Shown here in pieces: positions 45,567-57,705 of a DNA stretch of 64,000 bases. Source of the DNA: Anaeramoeba flamelloides (Eukaryota > Metamonada > Anaeramoebidae). Numbering within the stretch: the first letter of the stretch is position 1; every line of letters begins with the position of its first letter. The notes below the pieces were generated by a model that ran no database searches, was not told the DNA's origin, and was given only the letters and a program-made list of their open reading frames with translations. The stretch spans positions 1,116,001 through 1,180,000 of the forward strand of contig JANTQA010000021.1 in the NCBI GenBank assembly GCA_027625915.1. Reading direction: 5' to 3'. A program made the translations under genes and the position numbers.

Positions 45567-48500
45567 TTATGGAACCAAGTTTTTAAAGGTATTTTCGTCA
45601 AGTGAATAAACTACAATATTTCTACCATCAAAAAATCTACCATCAAGGGCAAATTTTGCTTTATTAGCTGAATCAACGACTTTAAATTCCACAAAAATAT
45701 CACCCATACTTGCTTTTTCTAAATAAAATGAATTTATTTCGCCAAAATATAAACATTCTTGCTTTACATCTTCTTCAATTTCACTAAAATAATTAGGATC
45801 TTGTTGGGAATCGAGTGGATTAAACATTTTTCTTAAAACTAAGAATCTAGTTGGGATGTTTGCTGCTGGTATTTCTTTTTCTTTCAATGGTTTCTGTAGA
45901 GGAGGATTAATTTGATTTTGTATTGGTATTTGAAATTGTTGTTGCTGTTGTTGCTGTCGTTGTTGCTGTAGTTGTTGCTGTTGTTGAATTGGGATCTGTG
46001 TATTCATTGGTATTCGTTGTTGTAATTGTTGAAGTTGATTATTCATCATACCTTGATTTTGGATTGGAATTTGTAATTGTTGTGGTTGTTGATGGTTCAT
46101 TTGTAATAATTGTTGTTGCTGGTGAATTGGGATCTGTGTATTCATTGGTATTCGTTGTTGTTGTTGTTGTTGCAATTGCTGTTGAGCTTTTTTAGCTTCA
46201 ATTATTTTTCTTGCATTTTCAATTAATTGGGTATTATTGTGGATATTTGGAAGTTGTGAATTCATTCCAATATTTTGATTCATCATCCCTCCTCTCATAT
46301 TTACATTTCTATTATTTGTTTTTTTGACTTTAGGGATTTGTTGTTTTACATTAATACCTACAATAATGGGTGATCCTTTCAGTTCTGTGCCGGATAGCTT
46401 TTTTGCTTCCACTGCAGTTTCTACATCATAAAATTCTACAACTGCAAATCTTTATTATTTTTGGAATTTTTTTATTTTTTTTATTATTACGATTTATTTT
46501 AAATTTTTTATTTAATTTTAAAGAGGAATTTTGAAAATTAAATTTTAATTTTTTTGTCAAAATTTGAGAAATATGTTAGTTTCAACAATACGATATTTTG
46601 AATAAAAAATAATAACCAGATAATTATCAATATTCAATTCGTTATTAAAACAAAATTAAAAATAATTTAGATCAATAAAATTTTGTCTGTGTTTTTTTCA
46701 AAGTTTAAATATTAATTTTAATACCTTTTTTACTTTTGTAATATTAAAATACCAAAAATATCAATTTTTTTTTTATTCAATGAATTTCATTTTTAAACGA
46801 TTTGTATTTTCCTTTTGTTCAACACTCGAAAAAAAATATATGTGTACTGAAATGTTTTATATTTTAAATTTTAATTTTTTTCCTGTATATCATTTTTTTT
46901 TCAAAGATACAAAAGACTTTTATCTTTTAATTTTAAGTCAAATCTTCTTAGCCTTCCAAAAAAAAATTGTTATTAATTTTCTTTGTGGTAACAAACAAGT
47001 ATTTTTGGTTAAAAAAATGAATTTTAATCGAGTGCAAAAAAGCAATATTTTGCCCCCTATTAAAACTCCAAGTAAAAAATCAATTCAATTTAATTTCAAA
47101 TCACAGAAATCACAGAAATCACAGAACTCTAAAAATTTTGGTTTCGGATAATTTGAAAGTTTTTCATTTTTCATATACCTTGTATAACTAATTTAGAATT
47201 AGTAAAACACCAAAGTGACTGATTTGACATGTAAGAAATAAAAACGAAAAAAGTTATCAACTTTGAGATTCTGGTAGACCTTTTCAAAAAGTAATGAAAA
47301 TCTAATGTCTTCTTCTAACTATTAGAATGAAATGTCTTCAAGATCGTTGATCTTTGGTTTTTTTTTAAAGTTTGGTGGATCAATGTAAGCCAACTTGTCA
47401 AAGCTAAACATGATGTCTCTCTTTTTCGAGTTTTTTTTTTTTAATTTTTTTTCATTCAAACTTTTTAAAGGTCTAATTTCTGTGTATCTTAATGCTTTTT
47501 CAAATTTAAATTTCGAAATTCAGGTTAATTTATAGAAGGGATCATGTTGAATTTTCTCTAAAAGGTTAATTGATTCCAATACAATTTTCCTTTGATTTTG
47601 AAAATGAAGAGTAAAATAATTTGAGAAGAGATAAATCAAAAAAAAAGATTCTAGAATTTTTTTAAGTTGCCATTTTTTGTTTGAATACCTAAAATTTTAA
47701 CTTTTAGTTTTCTCTTCTTATTTTCACTGAAACCCTTTTGTAAAATTAACCTAGATAAAATTGGCCTTTGTTTTATTTCGTAATGTGAAGATATAATCTA
47801 TTGTAATTATTTGTTCTTGAGATGATATTTAAACTTTCCTATTGAAATAACAGTTTCTAAAAATTGAAAATTAACAGATTTTAAATTGATTCTTTGAAAA
47901 ATTAAACCAAAATTTAAACCTCTATATTTTCCAAATTTTGAGATTTAATTGTAAGCTTTAGAAAACTTGACTTTTTAGGTTTTTTGATGATCTGGTTTTC
48001 CAATTCATGTAAAATTAGCTTTAAGAGTTCAACAATGGGTATTATTTCAGTTTGAGTAATTTCGATTCAAGATATCTTTATTGATCAGTGCGAAAAATAA
48101 GAAAAATAATATTTGAAAAATTTTTCCTTTTTACAATTACAATCTGATTTGACACTTTTTTTTCCAATTGGCAATTTTTTTTTGGAATGGTAAAATTAAA
48201 ACCATTAAAAATCAAATAAAAAAAATAATTATGAGTAAACCTAAAAACAAAAAATATTGGTTTTTTTAAAATTTTAATCTCTTGAACTGAAAGTAAAATA
48301 ATTTGAGTTTTCATTTTTGGAATTTTATTTGGTTTGTTCTGAAATTTTCTTTTTTTGAATTGTTAACAGGTTTTTACTTTGGGTTAGGTTATACAAACTA
48401 ACAAACCAAAAATTGCAAGAAACATTTAGTTAATCTTTCACATTTTTTCTGTCACATTGTTAAAATTAAATACCTTATTTTAGATAATTCTGTTTTTGAT

Positions 48501-49690
48501 CCATAACAAAAGCAAGTTTGTCGTTTTAAAATTTTTTCTGAGAACTAGAATCTATTATTTCGCTTGTTTTCAATTAAACAATTTTTTTGAAAGAAAGCAC
48601 AGGAAGAGGAAGAAAAAAAAAAAAAAAGAACAAAAAAAAAAAAAAATCAATCAAAAGAAAAAAAAAAAATAGCAATATACCCTTCTGATATTTGTGTTTT
48701 TGGATCTCTCGCAATTGTAACTTTTCGAACTTTTTTTAATTTGTCATAAAAAAAATCCAATAATTCGCGATCTTCAACATCTGGTGACAAATTTGTAACC
48801 ATATGCTTTCGGATTAATTCTGTTTTCCGATCTAATCTTCGTTCCCAACGATCTGATTCATAATAGCGATTCCTTGCTTCGTAGCGGTTATAAATATTGG
48901 TTCCACGTGAGTTATGATCGTTTCTTCGGCTGTCATTTCGGCGATAATCGTCATAGCCTTCCCCCTCGTAATCATAGTCTCTTCTCGATCTTCTAGACGA
49001 TCTTCTTGAACTCGAGTGCCTTGATCTCCTTTCGTTTCTGGAATAATCATCTTTATAATGTGAATCAGATCCACGGCTATCTTTTTTCGAGGATCGTCTG
49101 TGGCTGTCTCTACTCGAAGAAGAGTGACGTGATTCTTTTTCTTTTTCTTTTTCATCAACTTGAACATCTTTTTTCTCGGGGTCAGTTTTGTTTATTTCCT
49201 GTGGCTGGTTTTTGTCCAGAGGATCTTCGTTTGTTTTATTTTCTTCGGTTTCGTTTGGGTATTCTTTGTTTTTGCGTTTCCTTTTTAAATTTTCTTCATT
49301 GTCCTCATCATAGTTCCTTTTCCTTTGATAGGAGTCTGAATTTGAGCCACCAGAATAAGCGGAATTGCTCCTTGAACGTTCCCTTCTTCTGTGTCGGCGA
49401 TGGTTTCTTCTACTACTTCCATGTCTTGAACTCTTTCTTGAACGACTGGAGTGTCTATGTCTTTTATGTTCTTCTTTGTTTTCTTCATTGTTTTCCTTTC
49501 CATTTTCTTTTTCATTGTCCTTTTTCAATTTGGTTGTTAACTCAGATTCTTTCTCTGTTGATTCAATTTTGTTTTCTTGTGACTGTTGTTGTTTTTCTTG
49601 GATTTCGTTTAGTGTTTCATTTGTTTGTAAATTATCTGTTAGTGGGTTGTTTGTAGTATTTTTTACAAGTTGTTCATTTGGTTGAGACAT
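45567..49690 (-). CDS. RBM39: RBM39-like RS/RRM/UHM splicing factor, 630 residues, two exons
   Basis: Exon 1 is 48681-49690 (from MSQPNEQLVKNTTNNP) and exon 2 is 45567-46449. The donor is GTATAT and the acceptor TAAAG. Residues about 75-280 are an Arg/Ser/Glu-rich RS-like region (HRHSSRSRKSSRHG, RRSRHSSSRRSSRR). An RRM spans about 288-370 and is split inside its RNP1 by the intron: HMVTNL is RNP2, and joining the exons gives EGFAVVEF as RNP1. A Gln/Pro/Asn-rich linker follows at about 390-520. The C-terminal RRM (about 525-630) is a U2AF-homology motif: MFNPLDSQQD, EIEEDVKQECLYFGEI, FVEF and GRFFDGRN, whose R-F-F matches the R-x-F signature that binds ULM Trp ligands. RBM39/CAPER normally has two central RRMs before the UHM; only one is seen here. 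The role is 3' splice-site recognition in the nucleus. Confidence 0.88.
47018..47152 (+). other. Small open frame, 44 residues, in the RBM39 intron (opposite strand)
   Basis: ATG to TAA encodes MNFNRVQKSNILPPIKTPSK, then a Gln-Lys-Ser repeat built from CAGAAATCA units, ending NFGFG. The first 20 residues have balanced composition. The promoter, partner exons and family are unknown. Confidence 0.25.
47322..48090 (-). other. Coding-like segments inside the 2.2-kb RBM39 intron, same strand
   Basis: Several adjoining stretches on the minus strand read as plausible protein with richer codons than the surroundings: RPILSRLILQKGFSEN (47689-47797), LESINLLEKIQHDPFYKL (about 47520-47600), EKALRYTEIRPLKSLNEK, and FSFDKLAYIDPPNFKKKPKI ending LEDISF at 47322. 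An upstream piece reads IVELLKLILHELENQI. Some have splice-like borders (ACAATAG, TTTTAG, GTATTC). This could be a small intron-nested gene or a decayed coding sequence. The arrangement cannot be decided by eye. None of it resembles RRM sequence, so it is not part of the host gene. No family is recognised. Confidence 0.35.
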
Positions 49691-50755
49691 TTGAGAGTAA
49701 AAGTTTTTTAATAAGAGAACTTTATAAAAAAGAAAAAATGAAAGAGATGTAATAAAAAAAATGATCAAAGAATTAATCTCAATACTACATACAATCATAT
49801 AATTGATATCGAGATATGAAACTTTTCAAAGATTTCAGTCAATTTTCAAAACTCTTTATCAGTAAATTGCTTGTTATAAATGAGTTCTTTTAGTATCTGT
49901 TGTAAATTTTTGCTCAGTAAAACAAAAGGAAATGTTTTTAGAATTATGGGTTATTTTCATAAAGAAAGAATGAATTTAGTCAAGCTTTCTTGGAAGATTA
50001 TTATTAAAGTTGACCAAGTAAATTTCTATTGATACAGTGGTTGAAAAGAATAGTATTGAAAGTTAAAACCTCTTTTTTACGAAAAAATCATATTTTTTTT
50101 ATTTTCTGGTTCTTATAAAAGATCTAATTAATTATTCGAGAGTAAATCCAAGGTTCAATCAATTTTGAATGTAAAATAGTTTTAATTTTGTGAAATTTTT
50201 AAATTATGGATTGAATTTGTTTAAAAGTTTTGATGGTTGTACCCATTTTCTGAAAAAATTAAAAGACATAATTTGTTTTTGTTATTTTAAAGCTATGTCT
50301 AAAATTAGCCCTTTTTTTGAGAAAAATGTCAAGATTTGTTTATTCATTTGTAGATTTTTTTTTTATCAAAACCTTGTTGAAACCAATATCATCTTTGGTT
50401 CTTGTTTATTATCTGTTTCTTTAATATTTTAGTGAATAATATATCTAGGGAAGGTATGAGGGGTTTCTATATTAAAATATGGGTTAACTACGTCATTACT
50501 ATATATTTAAATAATAGTGGTTATTGAAATTTTCGAAATATCAGAAATTTTCTTTACTTTTTTTAACTTTTAGATTCTTTAATTGTTCCTTTTATTTTGC
50601 AAATAAATAATGATAATTTCAAAAAAAATCTTTAAAGGTTTTTATTTTCTTATTTTAATTGTTTTAAATCTTCTTTGAAGAAAGTTGAAGGAATAATTCT
50701 TTTTGTAAAAATTCAAGGGATAATATATATATATATATATATATAATTATAAATA
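49691..50755. other. Intergenic DNA upstream of the RBM39-like gene
   Basis: It probably holds its promoter. No defensible motif was found. The frame at 50190-50432 (Phe/Lys/Cys-rich) is not called. An (AT)n run lies at 50723-50745. Confidence 0.35.
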
Positions 50756-51285
50756 AACCCCAATTCAAAATTTTTAACACACCAAAATTCGATTTGTGAA
50801 AAAAAAAAACTTATTTAATCAATTCAAGAAGATTTACCAAATTAGAACCATTCACTAATTGAAATGTTAACACTTTTTTATAAATTACAATACTCACAAA
50901 ACAATAAATAAATAATTATCAATACAAATAAATCATTGGTGTGTTAAAAATTTTGGAGAGAACAAAACAAAAAAATACATTGGTAAATTGGTTTAAATTC
51001 TATTAGGAATATTGATCGATCAAATGGTTAGATACTACCAACTAATTTTATTTGAGTTCTTCTATTTGGAACTACTCAACTTTAACATAAGATCAATTTT
51101 TCAAAAATTTTGATCGAACAAAATAAATTACGTAATTCAAACAATGAAATGAAAACAAAAACTAAAAGATGAAAAAATGATTTTCATATTTTACAAAAAT
51201 CAAAATTATCTCCAATTTCAATGAAATTGTATTATGGTGATTGTATGGAGAGTTTTAAACATGTGGAAAATTTTGAATTTTAGTT
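50756..51285 (+). mobile_element. MITE-2 copy 4 (530 bp)
   Basis: It is very similar to the copy at 3128-3658 in the same orientation, including both termini, and TA-flanked (50754-50755 and 51286-51287). The high similarity makes these two the youngest pair of the family in this window. Confidence 0.88.
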
Positions 51286-54200
51286 TATATGTTTATATAT
51301 ATATAATATTTAGTAAGTTTCTTTAAATTGAAATGTACTTGAAAGGTCAGTTTTCAAATTAAAAATAAAGAAAACCTAAGTAAAAATTTTGTTTCATTTA
51401 TTTGAATTCATAATCATCATAAAATGTATTCAAGTTTATACGATTAATTCTTTTGGTTAAATAAGAGTTCAGAAAAATACTTATGTAAAGAGGAATTTTG
51501 TAAAATAATTTAGTTTTTACAATTTTCGAGATAACTAAGGAGTAACATGCAATTACCCGAAATTTTACATATAGTAAATATAATATCTGATTATTTTAAT
51601 AGACAGATAATGATTTTAATCATAAAATGGTTTGGGGAACACCAATATTTTAATTTTTCAAATAAAATAATTTTTCAAAAAAGTTTTTGTTATCAACAGA
51701 ACGATTTTATATTGAAAATCCATTCAAGCTCCAAAATTAAAATGGTTCTTTGTTTACTAATACTCAAAATTTTGATAAATACAGGGAACTCTTTAATAAT
51801 CTCACAAATTGTAAAAAATCTATTTTTTTTGCAACTTTACATTATACAGTTTTGAAGAAATACTCAGAAAATAGGATCACATGGTTTTTATATCATAATA
51901 ACAATTAAATATTTTTTTTCTTATTTATTTTATCTGTATACTATATAAACCACAATTATCATACCATTCAAATAATTATTCTATAAGTATATTAATTATA
52001 CAGTCTTTCTAAGTCTACTATAAAATTTAAAATAAAACACAATTGATTTTTTATTTGAAATTTTATGGTAGACTTGGAATGGATGTATCTAAATATATTA
52101 TATAAAGAAAATGAAAGTGTCTAAACTTTATATCATTTTCTTTAAAGGTTTAATTTTAAAAGTTTGAAGAAGGTATTATTTTGGTAATATTTTATCATAC
52201 CTCTTTTTTTAATATATAAATACCAATTTAAAACTTGAAAAAATAATACTGTAAAGCCAGTATTAGAAAAAAATAAATAAATATAAATTTAATTATTAAA
52301 CGTAGTAATTATAATATAATTATTATTAAAACTCAAGAAAGTTTAAATTAAGATGTTTTGCAGAAGAAAAACTGGGTTTTCGATTGAAAACTTTCTCAAA
52401 TTGGTAATATCTAAAATTACTATGTTATTTAGATGTTAATATTGTGTGTTTCAGGTAAATTATATTTTTTAAATTTTTTATTTTCAAATAATATAAACGT
52501 ACATTTTAAAATATTTTTTTTAAGCCAACTAAGCAAAAAATGGCAGGTTTTTTTTTTATTATTTTTGTGGAAATAATGTAGTTATCAGAATAACTTACTC
52601 CAAAATTTTTTTAAAAACAGTTGTATTACATATATTTTTTTGTCTTTAGTGGGTTAAATGAAAATAATTTAAATTTTTGGGGTATTTGGTGGTTTTTAGG
52701 TGGGTGATGATCACTGAGATTCAGTCTATTAATATTTTTTTTACTTGATTTTCAAATCAAATTATTTTTTTTTATAAATTTTTATCAATGGTTTTCTACC
52801 ATTATTTTAAATAATTAAGCACCATAGAAAACTTATTGAAAAACTTTTCTTTCTTGTAAATATTTTTATAATGAGTAAGATATTTTTTAAATAATAATAT
52901 TAAATGGGAAAAAAAAATGAAGTAAAATTTCACCCTGTTTTTGTAATAAGAATGTGTGTTTGTGTAAGCGTATAATCTAAATTATATCTACATTTTTATT
53001 TAAACATAAACTGAATTTGAATTTATAAAATGTTATTTTTAAGTTTGTGTTTTATTTTAATATAAGATATAGTTATTAAGTGTAAATGTTTGTAACAGTA
53101 TATTTGCAGAAAAAATAAACTTTATATAAATTTCCAAATAAAAAGTGGGGAATTGGTGTAAAAAAGAGATGTTACTAACTCCTCTCTTGATGAATATTAA
53201 TATAAAATAAAAATCCAATAGAATTGCTCTTCAATTCTTCCATCTTGTGAAGTATTATTATCTACTGTACCTTTTTGGATTTTCAAAGTATTCATACTGT
53301 TCAAGAAGTGCGTGGTCTATTCAGAGTGTCTTAATAAAAATAAATAACAAAAAATGACTATTACTTGATTTGTATCTACCAGGAAATTTAAATTTTATTT
53401 TAGTTCTTTTGAAAAAAAGTGTTATATCAACTTCATCACAATTCTAAAATTATACATTTCTAAAATATTTTTTTTAAAAAAAAAAAAAAATACAATAATA
53501 AATCTTTTTAAATAAATTACTATAATAAATACCAAATAAGAAACGCTTGTAATTGAAAATTAAAATAATATTAAATAATTCAAGTGGAAAAGTATTATAT
53601 ACAAAACTTTTATCTAATTAGAATGTTAAAATAAAGGTTTCTTCATTAAATATATGAAAGAAAAAAAAATATTAAATCAAATTTATTAAAATGTTTTTGT
53701 CAAAATTGTCTATTGGGTATAAAAATATCAATACATTGGGGAATTTATTTAAATAAGGAGGGTGATTATCGAGCAATCAAAACAATTTCATCTATTCAAC
53801 TAATTTGATAATATTTTATTTCTATATATCTAAATTTTGCTTTAATTTTTTATTAAATTAAATTCAATCGTTTTACAATAATGAATAAGTACTTCAAAGG
53901 GCGAATTTCTTATTTCTGGAACAATTAAAAAAGAATCAGAAATATAATAGAAAATTTCAAAAAAAACATTTACGTCTTTGACTAAAAAAAAAATTTTTTT
54001 TAAATCTGTGAATAAAAGATCTAAAAAAAACTGAACATAATTTAATAATCATCTTTTAGATTGTATATTTAAAATTCATTAGGAGCCACCATTCTTGGAT
54101 AGAAAAAAAAAATAAAATTAAAAATAGATAAAATGTTTAGATTTTTTTATTATTTAATCAAATACAGTTTTTTAAAAATGTAGCAAAAAAATATCAAAAA

Positions 54201-54419
54201 AAAATAAGAAGAGAATCGATGATATATTGACAATTTAATATATAAGTGTAATTTCTAAAGAAGGTGTTTATAAATAGATTTCAATTATCTATTTATTAAA
54301 TTGTATATTAAAAAAATTGCCAGGAATATTTTTTTTTTTTTAATATCTTTTTATATTATAAATATGAGTTCAAAAAGTACGATAAAATCAACACTCTAAC
54401 ACATTATGATTTTTTTGAA
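51286..54419. other. Three kilobases of AT-rich intergenic DNA
   Basis: The only sizeable frame (51547-51855, MQLPEILHIVNIISDYFNRQ onward) has the Ile/Asn/Phe composition expected by chance here. A short inverted pair, AAGTCTACTATAAAATTTAA and its mirror TTTATGGTAGACTT, lies near 52.01-52.08 kb. Confidence 0.35.
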
Positions 54420-55932
54420 TTATTTTTTCAATTGCATGAATTTTTTCATGGCGTCCATTGCAGAATAGAGAAATAAATTTTCATTAGCTTTTGGGTTTAA
54501 CATGGGATGGGAAGAGTATTGGAATTGCATGATATCACGTAACCCAACGCCCATTTGGATTGCTAAACTGATCCAGTCTGCGTTTTGTCCTGCACTTAAA
54601 CCTTTTCTTAAGACTGTACCACCAATTAATTTTTGGTTGGTTTTATCAAAAATTAATTTACAATATACCTTTTGTGGGTTCAATTGGGGGTATTTGTCAG
54701 GGGTTTCTGAATACCCTGTAATGACCTCGTATCCTGCTCGCTTAGCTAAGAATTCTGTAAAGCCCGATTGTCCAATTGAATAATCAAATAAGGATGCACA
54801 ATTACCATTGATCGATCCAACATATTTCTGTAATTGTTTTCCTTGGCCAAAGAGGGTATTAAAGATGTTGTGAGCAACAATTTTACTTGTGAAAACGGCA
54901 GTTGTAGCGAATTCACTAGGCATTGGTTGCCCGCTGATGAAAGATTTTTTTTCCAAGACATCACCGGCTGTCCAAATGTTTTGGTATTTGGTAGTTCTTA
55001 AGAATTCGTCTGTTTTAATTCCAAATCGGGCTGTTTCCAAGCCTGCTTTTTCTGCAATTTGGGTATTTGGTCGAACACCTACAGCCATGACAACATAGTC
55101 AACAGGGATTGGATCTAAGTTTCCATCTAGCTCAACAGCTACAGCCTTGTTTCCATCTTTGGTGAATCCTGTAACTTTGCTATTTTCATACAGCTTGACG
55201 CCATGCTTTTTGACTTCTTCTTGAATTACACTGACTAATTCTGGTTCGGAACTTACAGGTAAAATGGATGGTGCCTATTTTTTAGGATAAGAAATTATTG
55301 AGAAAAAAACAATTTTGGGAAAAATTAATCATTCAAATTTGATTTGAGAAAAAAAAGTGGAAAACAGAAAAAAGAGGATGAAAAGGAGAAAAAATATTTA
55401 CCATTTCAACAACAGAAACATCAATTCCAAGTTCAGCTAATTCAACAGCAACTTCAATTCCAATGTAGCCACCACCAATCACAGCTACTTTGTTTTTTTT
55501 GTTCTTGGTAACCTCCCTTAATTTTTGAAGATCTTCTTTTACTCGAAAGGCAACAATATTTTCGCTATCAACATTTTTAAAAGGGGGGATAAATGGTCTA
55601 CTTCCAAGCCCAAGAACTAAGTGCTTGTATTTGTAACTTTCTCCGGCTTTTGTTTTGATGATGTTTTCTTCTGGCAAGATTTCTGTAACGGTGCCTTCTT
55701 TAAAATTGCACATTTCTTTCATCATTTTTGGTGGCACAAGAAACTGATCCATATCTTTCTCAGAATCTAAACCATAGGGCATCGAACATCTAAAAGCCAA
55801 GATAGGTTCTTTGGTGATCATCAAAATTGAAAGCTTTTCTTTCATGTTCTGTTGAAAGTGTGTCATCATATGAACAATAACTCTTCCAACCGGCCCGTTT
55901 CCAATAATAACAATATCGTGTTCTTCAGTCAT
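54420..55932 (-). CDS. FAD/NAD(P) disulfide reductase-fold oxidoreductase (NADH oxidase/CoA-disulfide reductase type), 461 residues
   Basis: Exon 1 is 55402-55932 (177 codons) and exon 2 is 54420-55274, joined in phase 0 (donor GTAAAT, acceptor AATAG) with a 127-base intron. Start: MTEEHDIVIIGNGPVG, the FAD dinucleotide fold (residues 11-16). Cys49 in FRCSMPYG sits where CoA-disulfide reductase and NADH oxidase have their redox-active Cys, and the following Pro-Tyr favours the former. GGGYIGIE (153-160) is the NAD(P)H fold. TAGDV (279-283) contacts FAD. The C-terminal third is the dimerisation domain. The length is normal for the family (about 450). The enzyme would use NAD(P)H to reduce O2, disulfides or persulfides, a common oxygen-defence activity of anaerobic protists. 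No targeting peptide is seen; the longer frame upstream of the chosen ATG is AT-rich leader. Confidence 0.92.
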
Positions 55933-57705
55933 TTGATAAGATAAGTAATTAAAATTAATAATAATTTTTAAAAAGAAATAAAAATAAATGATTAAGATTT
56001 TGAAAAAAATCTTTTTTAAATCAAACTGAGATGAATAGTAACAAGTATAGACTCTGAAAATGTTAAACATTTTGAGTTGGTTTAAACGTGATAACTGTTG
56101 TTTGTTTTGATTCAAAAAAGAACACTTTGATGAATATTTTTATTCATTTTGAAATTTTTTTTCATGACTAAATGCTCACATAAAAAAAAATCAATTTAAT
56201 TGTGAGTCAAATTAATGTTTTCTAAAATTGTGTTACAATTATTTTTTCAATGTTTGATTGCAATCAGGTCAAAATAGAAATATTTTTTTTTTTTATTTGA
56301 GGAGAAAATTTGTGATTTTATTTGCAAAAAACTTAAAATTTTAAATCGATCAATTTTAATTCTTTTCTTTCTTGTATTTTATCAACAACACCTTCTAATT
56401 GTGACGGGGTTAACATTGGTTGATAAAATTTATTCGTTATCATTTTATTCTAATATTGTGCAAATAATATTTTCAAAATATTTCTTGAATTTTGCATCAA
56501 TTAACTGGAAAGATAAAGCAAAGACCTTAATTTTTTCATTTAAATTGTCCCCAAACTGGTCACAAATATTGAATAATAAACCCTTTTGTTAATTTACAAT
56601 TTTTTTCTTTATTTTGGTTTGAAACTTTTTTATATTTAATGTCTTTGAATAATAAACAAGAACATATTTTCACTTGACTTTTCCTTTTTGTTAACCTTAG
56701 AATTTTTATTTTAATGAAATGGTTTTACTTTTCGAAACTTTTTTTAGAATCTTTTCATTTTTACCTTTGAAAGATGTTTTTTCTGTTTGAAATACTCATA
56801 TAATTATCAATGTTCATACTTTGTCTTCCATTTTTAATCCAATTCTTGTTACTGATAAATTCAGATAATTATCTGAAAATTTTTACTTCATTTTCCTTTT
56901 TAGAACTTTTTTTGTCTTTGCTTTGAGTATCAAATTTTATTGGACAGCTTCTTAGAAACTTTGTAAAATAGCTTTGGCTTCAAAAGGTACTTTCTATTGT
57001 GTTGGTTTAAATATTGTGGTTATTGATTACAAAATAGAAATTCAACTAAAATTTTTCTCAAATCTATTGGAATTTATCACTATATATTTTCAATAATTAT
57101 GAGTACCCTATTTTTATTTTCATTTCAGTGACTCGTCAACTAAAAAATAGTGCACATTTATTTATAGGTTTTGAATAATAAACATCAAAAATTGTCATCT
57201 TCATTATCAATTTCCTTTTTCAAATTGAGATCAAAACCTCAAATTACATCCTTGGAAGAAATCTATTTTATAAATTCAAGTTGCAAAAGGAAGTAAAAAA
57301 GTTTTAAAAGTTAAAAATCAAATAACAGTAAAGTATTTCTAACTCTTATATAATTCCCACCTAAAGTATTAGAGACTTTATTTTCACAAAGAATCAATTA
57401 AAATTCATAAAAAAACTCTCAAAAAAATTTGAGAAATGAGTTCTAATTATGAAAAGAATTCTTTTTTTTCAATATATTTTCTGTGGAAAAATATCTAATA
57501 GTTTTTGATTTTTTGGATTTGGAAGTATAATAAGAAAAAATTTGAAAAACATTTTTATTATTTTGAAATCTCTCTTTTAGTAGTTTTTGGTAGTTTGCAT
57601 GAACCTTGTCTATTGGGAATTACATATAAGTTTAATAATACAAGAATAAATTCATATTTTCAAAGATGAGTAAGATCCAGAAATTTGGTAATATATATAT
57701 TTATA
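55933..57705. other. Intergenic DNA with dispersed repeat arms
   Basis: TTTGAATAATAAAC followed by TTTTCACTT-type words recurs near 56.64, 56.85 and 57.17 kb, related to the arms of the 4414-4903 element. No genes were recognised. Confidence 0.35.

Noticed and set aside
47500-47530. Reassigned TGA codon
   Set aside because: A frame in the RBM39 intron continues past a TGA, but secure genes here use TGG for Trp and end at TGA or TAA, so the standard code stands.
46450-48680. Extra RRM exons of the RBM39-like gene
   Set aside because: I searched the minus strand for RNP1/RNP2 motifs in compatible phase. LAFVMDQ (about 48.5 kb) and a TNSKLVIQG stretch (47.18 kb) looked RRM-like but lack a usable acceptor or phase. 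The direct join gives a complete RRM.
48647-49798. Longer start for the RBM39-like protein (MIVCSIEINSLIIFF onward)
   Set aside because: It would add a hydrophobic segment unlike the family; MSQPNEQ at 49690 is the better start.
55333-56115. N-terminal extension of the flavoprotein (MNQNKQQLSRLNQ onward)
   Set aside because: The extra residues are Phe/Tyr/Ile-rich AT-leader translation. The FAD fold starts right after the ATG at 55932, as in the family.
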